Source: Granulosicoccus sp036478595 (GTDB taxonomy: Bacteria; Pseudomonadota; Gammaproteobacteria; Granulosicoccales; Granulosicoccaceae). From it: a stretch of DNA of 64,000 nt. The position numbers were made by a program, and so were the translations under genes. Numbering within the stretch: position 1 is the stretch's first letter; each line of letters begins with the position of its first letter. The notes beneath the pieces are model-generated. The model had not been told where the DNA came from and did no database searches. It worked only from the letters and a program-made list of their open reading frames with translations. The stretch covers positions 1-64,000 of the forward strand of contig JAZGEF010000053.1 of NCBI GenBank assembly GCA_036478595.1. Direction: 5' to 3'. Shown piece by piece: positions 33,725-42,564 of the stretch.

Positions 33725-34071
33725 ATAATTGCGGTTATCTTCGAAGCTGAACCTGCTGTAGACCACATGCAAGACTATTTCGACATAGCGTCTGACATTC
33801 GCCCAATGCGTGACGAGATCGATGGGTTTGTCTCTGTAGAACGATTCCAGAGCTTGAACGACCCTAAGAAACTCTTGTCTCTGTCATTCTTTAAAAATGA
33901 AGAGGCGGTCCGTCAGTGGTGCGTACATTGCCAGCACAGAGAAGCGCAGTCCAAGGGCCGAGACGGTCTCTTTGTAGACTTTCGTTCGCGCGTGGCCATG
34001 TGCTTCGCGACTACGATTTGTTCGATCGCACTCAGGCCCCTCACGGCAGCCGGGATACGCACTCTGAATGA
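33725..34071 (+). pseudogene. Frameshifted antibiotic biosynthesis monooxygenase (ABM) domain gene
   Basis: The frame reads IIAVIFEAEPAVDHMQDYFD, then DGFVSVERFQSL, LLSLSFFKNEEAV and DGLFVDFRSRVA, the standard order in small ABM-domain proteins. Two defects: the codon expected to be the start ATG (family start MIAVIFE) is ATA at 33725, and near 33998-34001 a one-base loss (or two-base gain) moves the true ending VLRDYDLFDRTQAPHGS to another frame, stopping at 34069-34071. Intact relatives are about 110 residues. The gene is probably inactive, although a sequencing error could explain the frameshift but not the start. Confidence 0.65.
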
Positions 34072-34122
34072 TCGGTCACTGCATTGCCGAACTTATCTAT
34101 CTGACACAGTTAGAGCTAACCG

Positions 34123-34758
34123 ATGATTGATATCACATCATATCTTCCTGAAATACTAGCCGCTTATGCCATTTTATTAGTTGCGGCATCTTCGCCCGGA
34201 CCCGCTGTGGCGTTGCTAATCGGAATTGCAACTGAGCAAGGTCGTACTCCTGCATTGATTGCAACATTGGGAATCTCGTTGGGTAGTATGACGATAAATA
34301 TTCTAACAATGCTTGGAGTCGGTATTGTGTTATCCCAAGCTGCGTGGGCAGTAAGTACTCTGCGTGTAATAGGTGCGTTGTACCTCCTTTATCTTGCTTA
34401 CGGCGCATTCACGAAAGCGATTCAACCACCAAATCTAGAAACCGTAGAATCGGTTCATCGTCCGCTATCGAAGCATTTTCTTGCTGGCTATCTATTACAG
34501 GTAACTAATCCGAAGGCTATATCGTTTTGGATTGCCATTTCATCGATTGGTGCGGTAGATGGAGCCGCAGCCTCTGTAGTTGCTATTTTTTTAGTAGGCG
34601 CGTTTATAATCTCATTTGCTTGTCATGGCGCTTGGGCTGTTGCACTATCATTAAACGCCGTGCGTTTTGCTTACGTTGCGAGTCGTCGCTGGGTTGAAGC
34701 AACGCTGGGTTGCCTATTCACTTTTTTTGCTTATAAGCTTGGAACGGCTGATGCTTAA
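34123..34758 (+). CDS. LysE/RhtB-family amino acid exporter
   Basis: 211 residues with six membrane segments. The N-terminal VAASSPGPAVALLIGIATEQG carries the family's SPGP motif and the following helix; YLLYLAYGAF and LLQVTNPKAISFW (the conserved NPK) complete the pattern. It exports an amino acid or analogue outward; substrate unknown. ATG 34123 is 50 bases after the ABM relic. It appears intact while surrounded by decayed genes. Confidence 0.88.
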   Translation: MIDITSYLPEILAAYAILLVAASSPGPAVALLIGIATEQGRTPALIATLGISLGSMTINILTMLGVGIVLSQAAWAVSTLRVIGALYLLYLAYGAFTKAIQPPNLETVESVHRPLSKHFLAGYLLQVTNPKAISFWIAISSIGAVDGAAASVVAIFLVGAFIISFACHGAWAVALSLNAVRFAYVASRRWVEATLGCLFTFFAYKLGTADA

Positions 34759-35200
34759 TAATCTCGATTCGATAGTCCGCTAAGGGTCCAACATTACTTC
34801 CGCTTGATGATTTGTTTCGTCTACTTCCCCCAACACCTGACTCAAATTAGTTTCTACAAATCCGCCGCTTGTAACAGTGCCGTGTATGGCGGTTCGGCTC
34901 CCAATGCTGCGCATGCTTATACGTCGTGCATTTAACTCAGTAAACAGACAGCTGTAACGCAACTAGTACTACTGCCAAGTATCAAATTTTTTATGCTCTT
35001 ATGAGCTGTTTACGAAGCCCTATAACGGCTGTATTAGCGGGTACGTCCAATTCTTACTTATACGGAATGGCTTAACTTTTCTTATAATTGCTATGGCCGA
35101 TTTGCGTCATCGTAATGCCAATGTGGACATTTTGCTTATTTGTATTTTGTTTGAGTTTAGTGTTCTCGATAACTGACGCTCGTTATATCGTTTATATCGT
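34759..35200. other. Intergenic stretch without an intact gene
   Basis: 442 bases. A 60-codon minus-strand frame (34780-34962) ends with VTSGGFVETNLSQVLGEV, faintly like the C-terminal half of an SDR enzyme, but it lacks a ribosome site and a convincing family. The rest is AT-rich with no RNA-like structure seen. It ends in a short tandem repeat at 35182-35207. Confidence 0.4.
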
Positions 35201-35207
35201 TTATATC
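35182..35207. repeat. Short tandem repeat at the end of the SDR gene
   Basis: GTTATATC followed by two exact GTTTATATC units. The repeat runs across the stop codon of the SDR gene at 35201-35203, so a change in unit number would alter its last residues. Confidence 0.6.
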
Positions 35208-35893
35208 GGTTGTAGCTTGTTATCTAGTGTTTCCTGAATTTCTACACGAGCAGGATTACGAAGTATTTTAGCGTACTTGTATTTAAACGCACCGCTAGAG
35301 AGATCGACGATTTGGTCGCTAACCCATTTAGCTTCAAGCATTGAGCTGGTGTCCTCATCCGAACCATGCCAGAACGCCGTATCAATACCCGAAGGTGCTG
35401 CTACTAATACCTTGCCTATCTGCTGATCTCTGACCAAAGACGCTCCCAACATCCCCATTCCTGATTTAACCGCACAATACACTGGCTCTGATTCGCGGGC
35501 TGTGTATTGCGAACTCGATGTGATTAACATAATTTTGAGTGGCGTATCAAGTAGATTCTTTAGTCGTTGCACCATCAAGGCAGGCGCTAGAAGGCCGACG
35601 TTGAGCATCTGTTTTATCGCGTCGTCGCCGAGCGCATCAATTAGCCCTCGTTGGCGGTATCCGGCTGCGTAAATTAAAGTATTGATATTCGTGAACTGCA
35701 TTAGTAGTCCGTCTATATCATGAGTAAGTTGCTCTGAATCGGACGAAACAGATAAATATTCGAACTGGGCGCTTTCAAGGTTTGGGTTATTGCGGCCAGT
35801 GATACAAACCGTATGACCCTCCTCGACATAGTGCCGGGCAAGTTCAAGCCCGACACCAGAAGTTCCACCAACAATTAGAATGTTCTTATTCAC
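35201..35893 (-). CDS. Short-chain dehydrogenase/reductase
   Basis: 230 residues. Rossmann motif ILIVGGTSGVG at the start, NTLIYAAG (the NNAG-equivalent), Ser in LITSSSQ and the catalytic YCAVKSG (Tyr-x3-Lys). Oxidoreductase acting on an unknown alcohol or ketone with NAD(P). GTG 35893 is chosen: GAGGTGG sits five bases ahead and the product begins MNKNILIVGG; an ATG 14 codons upstream is the alternative. It lies in the decayed accessory stretch. Confidence 0.82.
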   Translation of the reverse strand: MNKNILIVGGTSGVGLELARHYVEEGHTVCITGRNNPNLESAQFEYLSVSSDSEQLTHDIDGLLMQFTNINTLIYAAGYRQRGLIDALGDDAIKQMLNVGLLAPALMVQRLKNLLDTPLKIMLITSSSQYTARESEPVYCAVKSGMGMLGASLVRDQQIGKVLVAAPSGIDTAFWHGSDEDTSSMLEAKWVSDQIVDLSSGAFKYKYAKILRNPARVEIQETLDNKLQPI

Positions 35894-36153
35894 ATTAACC
35901 ACCTCTGAAATGACTGCATAGATATTATCGGACAACTAGCTTGAAAATCGTCAAATCTGAGGCCTTTAAAGCTTGCAGACATGCTACTCATCAATCCAGC
36001 ATACCTATCTTCCGGTTCTCCTTGCGTTTGTAGAGGAACCAGATGGCGTCCAGATGTTAGTTAATTTTTCTTTTCAGCTCGGCCCTTCCAGACGATCAAT
36101 TTCGTGATAGGTGGCCCTCCTCTGAGGCATTCATTCCATAGTTTGAAGGCGTT

Positions 36154-36476
36154 TCATAGCTGAATAAGCTGCTCGTTTTGCCGTAGCGTGCTCGCCTCGA
36201 CATGCTCAATACTATAGCCACCTTCATGAACCAGCGTATGGTGATATGAGCTGGCTCCGATGCATGGGTATTGGTGAGTTCACTAGCGTCCATAGATACA
36301 CTCACTTGGTACCGATCAGCAGTCGCTATAGCTCTTCGGGCATTTTGCAGGCTGGTCTCTGCCATTAACACGGCGGCATCGACCCGGCTTTGAGAAAGGG
36401 TGGGTTCCGTTGTGCGGCATGTGGGCAAGTTAAAACTGTATAAAATACCAGTATAAATACTGCATGATGAGTTCAA
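36154..36476 (-). pseudogene. Decayed DUF222-HNH endonuclease (13E12-like) gene
   Basis: Two minus-strand segments in different frames belong to one known architecture. The first (about 36260-36415) reads RVDAAVLMAETSLQNARR and ATADRYQVSVSMDASEL, matching the DUF222 region ('RRADALV.LAE..L....DRYQVVVHVD...L'). The second (about 36154-36260) reads ASSYHHTLVHEGGYSIEHVE and stops at 36154, matching the HNH tail ('LC..HH.LVHEGG'). Several hundred bases between them, including the nuclease core, are missing. The combined pattern is specific. Together with the ABM and kinase relics it marks 33.4-36.5 kb as an eroding accessory segment. 35894-36153 holds nothing else recognised. Confidence 0.6.
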
Positions 36477-36536
36477 TCAATTTGCATTGATTTGCCACAG
36501 TGTGTTCGCAGCGGGCATTAGTTTTTAATCAATCCC

Positions 36537-37607
36537 TTAACAATTTGTTGTGTGTTGTAAAGCGTTTTCAAACAGCTGCTTGGTTAGTGTTTCTGCATCA
36601 ACAGCTTGGCTAAATTTAGCTGCCTGGCCCGACCATAGTGATGAAAAATCTGCACTTCCGGTTTTCTCTGCTGCCGTTTTAAGCGGTGTTAATGCTGCAC
36701 CTGCGTTAGGAAACGCGGGTGCGTCATCACTTATTGGGCCGCATTCATCCATGACGCGATTGCACAGGCTACGGGCAGGCTTGCCGGAAAACACATTAGT
36801 TAATGCGGTTTTGCTATCACTGCCATTCCGTATTGCTTCACGATGTAAGTTGCTCACGAGTGATTCGTTTGTTAGTAGATACGCTGTACCCATTTGCACA
36901 GCATTAGCGCCTAGTGTAAATGCCGCAGCAATGCCGCGCCCGTCGGCAATTGCACCCGCGGCGATAATGGGTAACGATACAGCGTCAGCCACTTGAGGTA
37001 GTAATGCAAACAAGCCGGGCTGAGTGGTGATGTCGTCACTTAAAAACATACCGCGATGGCCGCCAGCTTCAACTCCTTGGGCGATAATTGCATCGCAACC
37101 ATTTGCCTCTAACCACACGGCTTCTTCAACGGTGGTTGCAGACGCTATCACGATGCAGCCTGCTGCCTTTACTCGCGCCAGTAGTTGTTTTTCAGGTAAG
37201 CCAAAATGAAAACTCACTACCTCGGGCTTAAATGCCTCCACTAACTGACACATGACCTCATTAAATGGGTTACGTACTTGTGCATTGATCGGTGTGTCGA
37301 TATCAATGCCATGTTCAGTATAAAACTCAGCCAAACTTTGCTTCCACGCTAGTTCTTTGCTTGTGTCAGTGGGTGCAGGCGTGTGGCAAAAAAAGTTAAG
37401 ATTGATAGGGCCGTTTGACTCTTGGCGATATTTGCTTAGTTCGGATTCGATATCATCGACGCTAAGCATTGCGCAAGGTAGCGAACCTAATCCACCAGCC
37501 TTACTCACCGCTATAGCTAAGCGATGATTTTGAGCACCAGCCATGGGTGATTGTATGATGGGCAAAGTGGTGCCCACTAATTCGAGAAATCGGTTGTTCT
37601 TTAGCAC
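36537..37607 (-). CDS. Nitronate monooxygenase (2-nitropropane dioxygenase-like)
   Basis: 356 residues, FMN-dependent TIM barrel. PIIQSPMAGAQNHRLAIAVS at the start, the FMN-site block AIIAQGVEAGGHRG near 176-189, LPIIAAGAIADGRG and ANAVQMGTAYLLTNE are family signatures. Class I enzymes oxidise propionate-3-nitronate and related nitronates. The start is GTG 37607 with GAGGA eight bases ahead, overlapping the thiQ stop. It is the last gene of the TPP-riboswitch operon thiBPQ, 11 bases after thiQ, an unexpected place for it. Confidence 0.88.
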   Translation of the reverse strand: MLKNNRFLELVGTTLPIIQSPMAGAQNHRLAIAVSKAGGLGSLPCAMLSVDDIESELSKYRQESNGPINLNFFCHTPAPTDTSKELAWKQSLAEFYTEHGIDIDTPINAQVRNPFNEVMCQLVEAFKPEVVSFHFGLPEKQLLARVKAAGCIVIASATTVEEAVWLEANGCDAIIAQGVEAGGHRGMFLSDDITTQPGLFALLPQVADAVSLPIIAAGAIADGRGIAAAFTLGANAVQMGTAYLLTNESLVSNLHREAIRNGSDSKTALTNVFSGKPARSLCNRVMDECGPISDDAPAFPNAGAALTPLKTAAEKTGSADFSSLWSGQAAKFSQAVDAETLTKQLFENALQHTTNC

Positions 37608-37618
37608 GGGCAGAGTCC

Positions 37619-38257
37619 TCAGATGAGAGAACTCAGCCTACCATCCACTAAGGTGCAAGTGCTAGCATCTAGAGCGACAGCATCGTTATGACTATGCGTC
37701 ACAATGATCGCGCACAGTTTGTTGTTTTTGATAGTTTCTCGCGTCAAGGCTTGCATTGACTCACGAGTGGCTTCATCAAGCGCGCTAAAAGGCTCATCCA
37801 TTAACAATATAGGTTTTTGCCGTAGTAGGCATCGGGCCAATGCTACACGCTGTTGCTCACCGCCGGAGAGAGTATGAGCGCTTTGGCCATCCATCCCTGT
37901 CATGCCCACAGCGTCCAGGCTATTGGTCAATTGTTGCTCTTGCTCTTTGCTTAATTTAAGCGATGGGTTGATGCCCAGCGCAAGATTTTGATGAATAGTT
38001 AAATGAGGAAACAAATTGTGTTGCTGAAATAATGTGGTAATGGGCCGTCTTTGAGCTGGCAGTGTTAGAAGCGAGCTTTTCTGCCATTGAATGTTGCCGC
38101 TGCTAGGCTTCAAAAAACCAGCGATAAGATTAAGCAAAGTACTTTTACCAGACCCACTCTTGCCCATGATGGCTGTGGTGGAGTGCGCGTCTATAGAAAG
38201 ATCAAATTGATAATCATCCTCACCATAGCTAAAGCGTAGCGCCTTGAGTTCAAGCAT
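37619..38257 (-). CDS. thiQ: Thiamine ABC transporter ATP-binding protein
   Basis: 212 residues, short for an ABC ATPase as ThiQ is. Walker A GKSGSGKST near residue 33, Q-loop in TTLFQQHNLFPHL, signature LSGGEQQRVALARCL near 127 and Walker B ILLMDEPFSALDE near 148, with the switch His in IIVTHSHNDA. It energises ThiP. It overlaps thiP by 8 bases. Assigned as thiamine rather than another substrate because of the gene order and the TPP riboswitch ahead of thiB. Confidence 0.93.
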   Translation of the reverse strand: MLELKALRFSYGEDDYQFDLSIDAHSTTAIMGKSGSGKSTLLNLIAGFLKPSSGNIQWQKSSLLTLPAQRRPITTLFQQHNLFPHLTIHQNLALGINPSLKLSKEQEQQLTNSLDAVGMTGMDGQSAHTLSGGEQQRVALARCLLRQKPILLMDEPFSALDEATRESMQALTRETIKNNKLCAIIVTHSHNDAVALDASTCTLVDGRLSSLI

Positions 38258-39857
38258 CAGGCTTTCCTCCGATTACGCGTTGCAACACAAAAAACAATGC
38301 AAGACATAGTAGTAACAATAGTACTGCGGTGGTGAGAGCTTCATAGTGCCGGTAACTGCCCATGCGTTGATAGAGTAACAAGGGTAGTGTGGTAATGCGC
38401 TCTGACCCAAACAGTGCTATGGCACTTAGATCACCTGCCGCTAAAGTGCTGGCTATTGCCATGCTATAGCCGATGGGCTTTTTTAAGTGTGGCCAATCCA
38501 GTAAGCGCCAGCGAGGCAAGCCGTGTATGCCTAACGATTGGATTAAACGATCATGGCGTTGCGCAGCCTGTAGCACCGGGCCTTCAAGAATACGCAACAC
38601 AAAGGGTAAGGCCATCAAGCTGTTTATTGCTATGACTAACGCTAGAGCCAGTGCAAATACATCCGCAAACGGGCGTAACAATATAAACAGGCCTGTACCA
38701 AGTACCACAGGTGGTATCACTAATATTATGTTGCCAGCCAACTGGATTGCCTTGCCACTCGAACGTTTATTCAAGCGTAGTCGTAAATGCCGTGCAGATA
38801 GTTGCAAGCCAATACCCATCGAAACAGCCAGTGCACCGGCGGTGAGTGCGACCACGACAGAATTGGTCAAAGCAGAAAGTGTTTTGCTGTGAGCGATAAC
38901 GGTGAGCGTGGCAGGATTGAACGCTTTAACAACTAGGCTGGCAAGTGGTGTGATCAAAAACAGAGCGGCTATACCAATTATTAATCCGTTGAGACAATGG
39001 CTTGAGGAATAGTGCGTACTGGGGTTCAACTTAATCTCAGACAAACCTTGTGATGTTTGCATGCCGAAGGAATGTGTTGCAATCATAATCAAGGAGCAAA
39101 GCGCGAGCTGAATTAGAGCAAGCGCTACAGCTGTATTGATGTCAAAGTCAAAACGTAATGCCTGGTAAATAGCCACTTCTATTGTTGTTGCGCGTGGCCC
39201 GCCGCCTAATGTCATCACAATCGTAAAGCTGGTGAAGCATAGGGCGAATATTAGTATTGCAATGCCGACTAACTGTGGACGTATCGCGGGCCATTCAATA
39301 AATCGCCATCGGCTATTGCTAGGTAAGCCAAGCTGTGCAGCTAAGCGCCACTGTTCCTGCGGTATATTCTCGAGCGATTGTAATAATACACGTGCGGCCA
39401 GAGGCGTATTAAAAAACACATGCGCTAGCAAAATGCCGTGTAAACCGTAGATCGAAAACGAAGGCAAGCCTAATGTTTGTAACCAATGATTAACCAAGCC
39501 TGCCTGCCCAAATACACTCACTATCCCAACAATGGCAACAATGGTTGGGATGACCAGCGACAAGCTAAACAGGTTGATCAAGAGATCACGGCCTTTGAAA
39601 CGTGGCTCGCGAGATAGCGCTACCGCGAGTGGTGTTGCTAATACAACAGAGAATAAGGTCGATAAGACTGCTTGGTACAGGCTGAAATTAATGACTCTCT
39701 GATGGTACGGATCACTTATTGTGTCAAGCAGCTCGATATTGCTTGCCTCATTCACTAGTGCAAGCAAGGGCAAGCCAACTAAGGCAACAACCGCCAACAC
39801 GCTAAGAGCGCCAGGCAACCACCATGGTGGCTTGTAAGGTGGTGTGCGGCACATCAC
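38250..39857 (-). CDS. thiP: Thiamine ABC transporter permease
   Basis: 535 residues. Tandem duplicated binding-protein-dependent permease with about 12 membrane segments; two EAA-type cytoplasmic loops are visible (EQWRLAAQLGLPSNSRWRFIEWP near 166-188 and HDRLIQSLGIHGLPRWRLLDWP near 450). It moves thiamine or TPP across the inner membrane. It begins ATG-ATG at 39857 and lies 21 bases after thiB. Confidence 0.93.
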   Translation of the reverse strand: MMCRTPPYKPPWWLPGALSVLAVVALVGLPLLALVNEASNIELLDTISDPYHQRVINFSLYQAVLSTLFSVVLATPLAVALSREPRFKGRDLLINLFSLSLVIPTIVAIVGIVSVFGQAGLVNHWLQTLGLPSFSIYGLHGILLAHVFFNTPLAARVLLQSLENIPQEQWRLAAQLGLPSNSRWRFIEWPAIRPQLVGIAILIFALCFTSFTIVMTLGGGPRATTIEVAIYQALRFDFDINTAVALALIQLALCSLIMIATHSFGMQTSQGLSEIKLNPSTHYSSSHCLNGLIIGIAALFLITPLASLVVKAFNPATLTVIAHSKTLSALTNSVVVALTAGALAVSMGIGLQLSARHLRLRLNKRSSGKAIQLAGNIILVIPPVVLGTGLFILLRPFADVFALALALVIAINSLMALPFVLRILEGPVLQAAQRHDRLIQSLGIHGLPRWRLLDWPHLKKPIGYSMAIASTLAAGDLSAIALFGSERITTLPLLLYQRMGSYRHYEALTTAVLLLLLCLALFFVLQRVIGGKPDA

Positions 39858-39878
39858 ATGCTTTTGATGATCTGTTGT

Positions 39879-40928
39879 CTACTGGCTGGAAACATCAAGC
39901 CACTCGCTTAACCACTCCTTGCGATTATCGCGTATCTCAGCGGAGTCGAGTAGCAATACAGATTTTGGCTGAATCAGCTTGTTAAATTCTGCAGGCAAGT
40001 CATTGCCAATGTCAGTGCTGGGATACATCACATTGGTTAGAGGTAAGGCCGTTTGAAACTCTTTGCTTAATATAAACTGTAAAAACTCGCGACCAAGCGT
40101 TTTGTTGCTGGAGCTTTCAAGTAAAGCTGCTATTTCAACTTGCAGATAGTGCCCTTCAGAGAAAGCCGCAGCTTGATAGCGGTCAGTTTTGTCGATGGCC
40201 ATATGATAACCTGGCGACGTGCTGTAACTCAATACCATGGGTGCTTCGCCATTTAAAAACAAGGAAAAATACGCTTCACTCCAACCCTTGGTGACGGTCA
40301 GAATTTTGGGTTGTAGTTTTTTCCAAACATCGGCTGCTTTGTCGCCGTATACCGACTTAACCCAGAGCAGTAGCCCTAAGCCTGGAGTGCTTGTGCGAGG
40401 GTCTTGAATAATGATTTTTAAATCATCGGGTGCGTTAACCAGCTCGTCAAGGCTTGAAGGAGGGGAGGTAATTGCTTCAGTGTCATACACAAATGCGAAA
40501 TAACCGTAGTCAAATGGTACAAAAACATCGGATGTCCATTCAATTGGTAGTTTAACGGCTGAGGTATCAACATTGGATTTTGCCAGCAAGCCGGTATCTT
40601 CGGCTACAGCCATTAAGTTGGTATCCAAGCCGAGCACAATATCAGCCTTTGTGTTTTTGCCTTCAAGTTGTACCCGGCTAAGAATACCAGCCGAACTATC
40701 AAGCGGTACAAATTGCAATGTGCAATCGCATTGAGCTTCAAACGCTTTTTTTACAATAGGCCCTGGGCCCCATTCACTAGTGAACGATTCATAGGTATAA
40801 ACAGTGAGCGTTTTATCTTGGGCTGCTGCTGCCGAGTTGCCAACGAGCAGTGTGACGCCTAACGCTATGAGAACGGAAAAGCTACGCGAAAGTTTAGGCG
40901 ATTTTTTGACATGTCGATTGATAATCAT
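39879..40928 (-). CDS. thiB: Thiamine-binding periplasmic protein
   Basis: About 349 residues with a Sec signal peptide (basic start, hydrophobic ALGVTLLVGNSAAAA, cleavage near residue 36). LTVYTYESFTSEWGPGPIVKKAFEA is the typical ThiB opening, and FAFVYDTE, QDPRTSTPGLGLLLW and APMVLSYSTSPGYH are conserved ligand-site blocks. The start is uncertain: ATG 40928 follows GGAG without spacing, and a TTG at 40934 is the alternative. Expression is governed by the TPP riboswitch 45 bases upstream. Confidence 0.93.
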   Translation of the reverse strand: MIINRHVKKSPKLSRSFSVLIALGVTLLVGNSAAAAQDKTLTVYTYESFTSEWGPGPIVKKAFEAQCDCTLQFVPLDSSAGILSRVQLEGKNTKADIVLGLDTNLMAVAEDTGLLAKSNVDTSAVKLPIEWTSDVFVPFDYGYFAFVYDTEAITSPPSSLDELVNAPDDLKIIIQDPRTSTPGLGLLLWVKSVYGDKAADVWKKLQPKILTVTKGWSEAYFSLFLNGEAPMVLSYSTSPGYHMAIDKTDRYQAAAFSEGHYLQVEIAALLESSSNKTLGREFLQFILSKEFQTALPLTNVMYPSTDIGNDLPAEFNKLIQPKSVLLLDSAEIRDNRKEWLSEWLDVSSQ

Positions 40929-40972
40929 CTCCAAATTATTAATAGATGATGACTACCGGTAGGTGCAATTGA

Positions 40973-41053
40973 ACTCAATCCCTACGCCGGTATTAGCCGG
41001 GTCAGGTTCGACGGGTTGTTTTTACTCTCAGCCCGGTTGGGCACCCCGTGAGT
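40973..41053 (-). ncRNA. TPP riboswitch (THI element)
   Basis: On the minus strand the element shows the conserved blocks GGGGUGCCC, GGCUGAGAG, AACCUGACCCGG and GCGUAGGGA in order, closed by a P1 helix ACUCA/UGAGU (41049-41053 with 40973-40977). It binds thiamine pyrophosphate and turns off thiB-thiP-thiQ and the downstream nitronate monooxygenase. No U-tract terminator is visible between it and thiB, so control of translation start is more likely than attenuation. A CTACCGGTAG palindrome lies in the expression-platform region. Confidence 0.97.
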
Positions 41054-41130
41054 CATCAACTGCTATTCTGGGGTGTGTGGTGACAAAATGCAATCTTGCC
41101 GGCGCCGATGATGCTCGGGACGCGACTCGC

Positions 41131-42024
41131 CTAGCGCTTATTAACCATGTAATCGCGATTGCTGCCATCTGGCAACAACTGAAAACGTTTGTAATTCCAA
41201 ACATATTGTTCTGGGCAATGTTGCACACAACGCTCAACGGTGCGGTTGAGGGCGGTAGCTGCTAGCAATTGATCGTCGCTGTATATCTTCTTATCGGGCT
41301 CAAGATAATGCATATGCCAACCACGGCCTTTAGGCAAGCGTTCAGCAAAACAGAAAACGATATTGGCTTTGCCTCGCTCGGCAAGTTTTGGCAGTAAGGT
41401 CATGGTGTTAGCGGGAACTTTAAAAAACGGAGCAAACACGCCTGCTTCGATATCGGGTTCCTGGTCGGGGAGCAAGCCCACCGTACCCCCAGATTTTAAT
41501 TTTTTAAGCAGTTGGCGAATGCCGCTGGGACCAACATTGGCAGGTAGGGCATTGAGGTTTGCACGCCAACTAATTAACTGTTGTTCAAGTTTTGAAAACC
41601 GCGGAGTTTTGTAAAGATAAGTGATGGATTGCTCACGGCTGAGTGGCAGATTACATAGCTCCCAGGTACCCATGTGCGGTGTGGCCACTAGTAGCCCTTT
41701 GTCAACATGCTTAGCGCGTTGCAAAACCTCACCACCGATCGTGTCAACAATCAAAGCTTCGAGTTGCTCGGGTGGTCGAGTCCAGATCCATGCGGCTTCA
41801 GTTAGTGCCTTGCCGGTTTCTTTTAGGCTGGAATGTGCCAGCTGTTTTTTTTCGGTCTCCGTTTTATCGCTAAAGCATAGGTTGATATTGACCATCGCGA
41901 TGGTGCGTTCTCGCGTGTTCAAGTACCACGCTATATTGCCAATCAATGCGCCCACGGCATGATTCAACCGCAGCGGCATGGCCGCGAGGATCTTGATCAT
42001 TAGCTGAGTGAGCCGAAGCTTCAT
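41131..42024 (-). CDS. Lysophospholipid/lipid A acyltransferase, LpxL/HtrB family
   Basis: 297 residues. One N-terminal hydrophobic region, then the acyltransferase motif H-x4-E as TPHMGTWEL near residue 117, followed by YKTPRFSKLEQ and LLPDQEPD near 185, typical of LpxL/LpxM. It acylates lipid A precursors or phospholipids at the inner membrane. Stand-alone and divergent from the rhodanese gene. LpxL versus LpxM or ornithine-lipid type cannot be decided from motifs alone. Confidence 0.87.
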   Translation of the reverse strand: MKLRLTQLMIKILAAMPLRLNHAVGALIGNIAWYLNTRERTIAMVNINLCFSDKTETEKKQLAHSSLKETGKALTEAAWIWTRPPEQLEALIVDTIGGEVLQRAKHVDKGLLVATPHMGTWELCNLPLSREQSITYLYKTPRFSKLEQQLISWRANLNALPANVGPSGIRQLLKKLKSGGTVGLLPDQEPDIEAGVFAPFFKVPANTMTLLPKLAERGKANIVFCFAERLPKGRGWHMHYLEPDKKIYSDDQLLAATALNRTVERCVQHCPEQYVWNYKRFQLLPDGSNRDYMVNKR

Positions 42025-42132
42025 TCACCTGTTAAAACGGTTGCTTGGCATGTGTGTAGGCCAGTGAAATAGGTGCGTTGATACGTTAAACTGTTGTCTA
42101 ATTCTTGTTTACAGCTCAGATGGCGGCATTCG

Positions 42133-42564
42133 ATGGCAGACAATAGCGACACCATTATCCCACTAACTCCAGCCGAAGCCTTCAAATTGATGCAGGATAA
42201 CCCTAGCGCAATGTTAGTGGATGTGCGCTCGGATATGGAGTTTTTGATGATCGGCCACCCAACAGGTGCGGTGCATGTGCCGTGGATCGATGAGCCGGAT
42301 TGGATAATCAACCCTGATTTCTGCAAAGAAGTGAGGCGATTGCTGCTGGGCCGTACCGGTGGAAAACATAGCTCAGATGCTCCCATTATGCTGATTTGTC
42401 GTAGCGGCAATCGTAGTGATGATGCAGCCAACGCTCTACAGGCTGAAGGTTTGAAAAATCTGTACGTTATTAATTCAGGATTTGAAGGGCCGCTGGATGA
42501 AAATCATCGCCGTAGCACTGTCTCTGGTTGGCGGTATGATGGCTTGCCCTGGGAGCAGACATGA
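42133..42564 (+). CDS. Rhodanese-domain protein
   Basis: 143 residues from ATG 42133; an in-frame TTG 13 codons earlier is ignored. Single rhodanese domain: AMLVDVRSDMEFLMIGHPTGAVHVP and the active loop ICRSGNRSDDAA with the persulfide Cys near residue 95. No signal peptide, so a cytosolic sulfurtransferase. The loop CRSGNRS is the six-residue form typical of sulfur transfer. Its stop codon abuts the terminator of the minus-strand small RNA. Confidence 0.88.
   Translation: MADNSDTIIPLTPAEAFKLMQDNPSAMLVDVRSDMEFLMIGHPTGAVHVPWIDEPDWIINPDFCKEVRRLLLGRTGGKHSSDAPIMLICRSGNRSDDAANALQAEGLKNLYVINSGFEGPLDENHRRSTVSGWRYDGLPWEQT

Noticed and set aside
34780..34962. 60-codon minus-strand frame ending with an SDR-like VTSGGFVETNLS
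   Set aside because: No ribosome site, no Rossmann start and only a faint likeness; not enough to call a gene or a relic with confidence.
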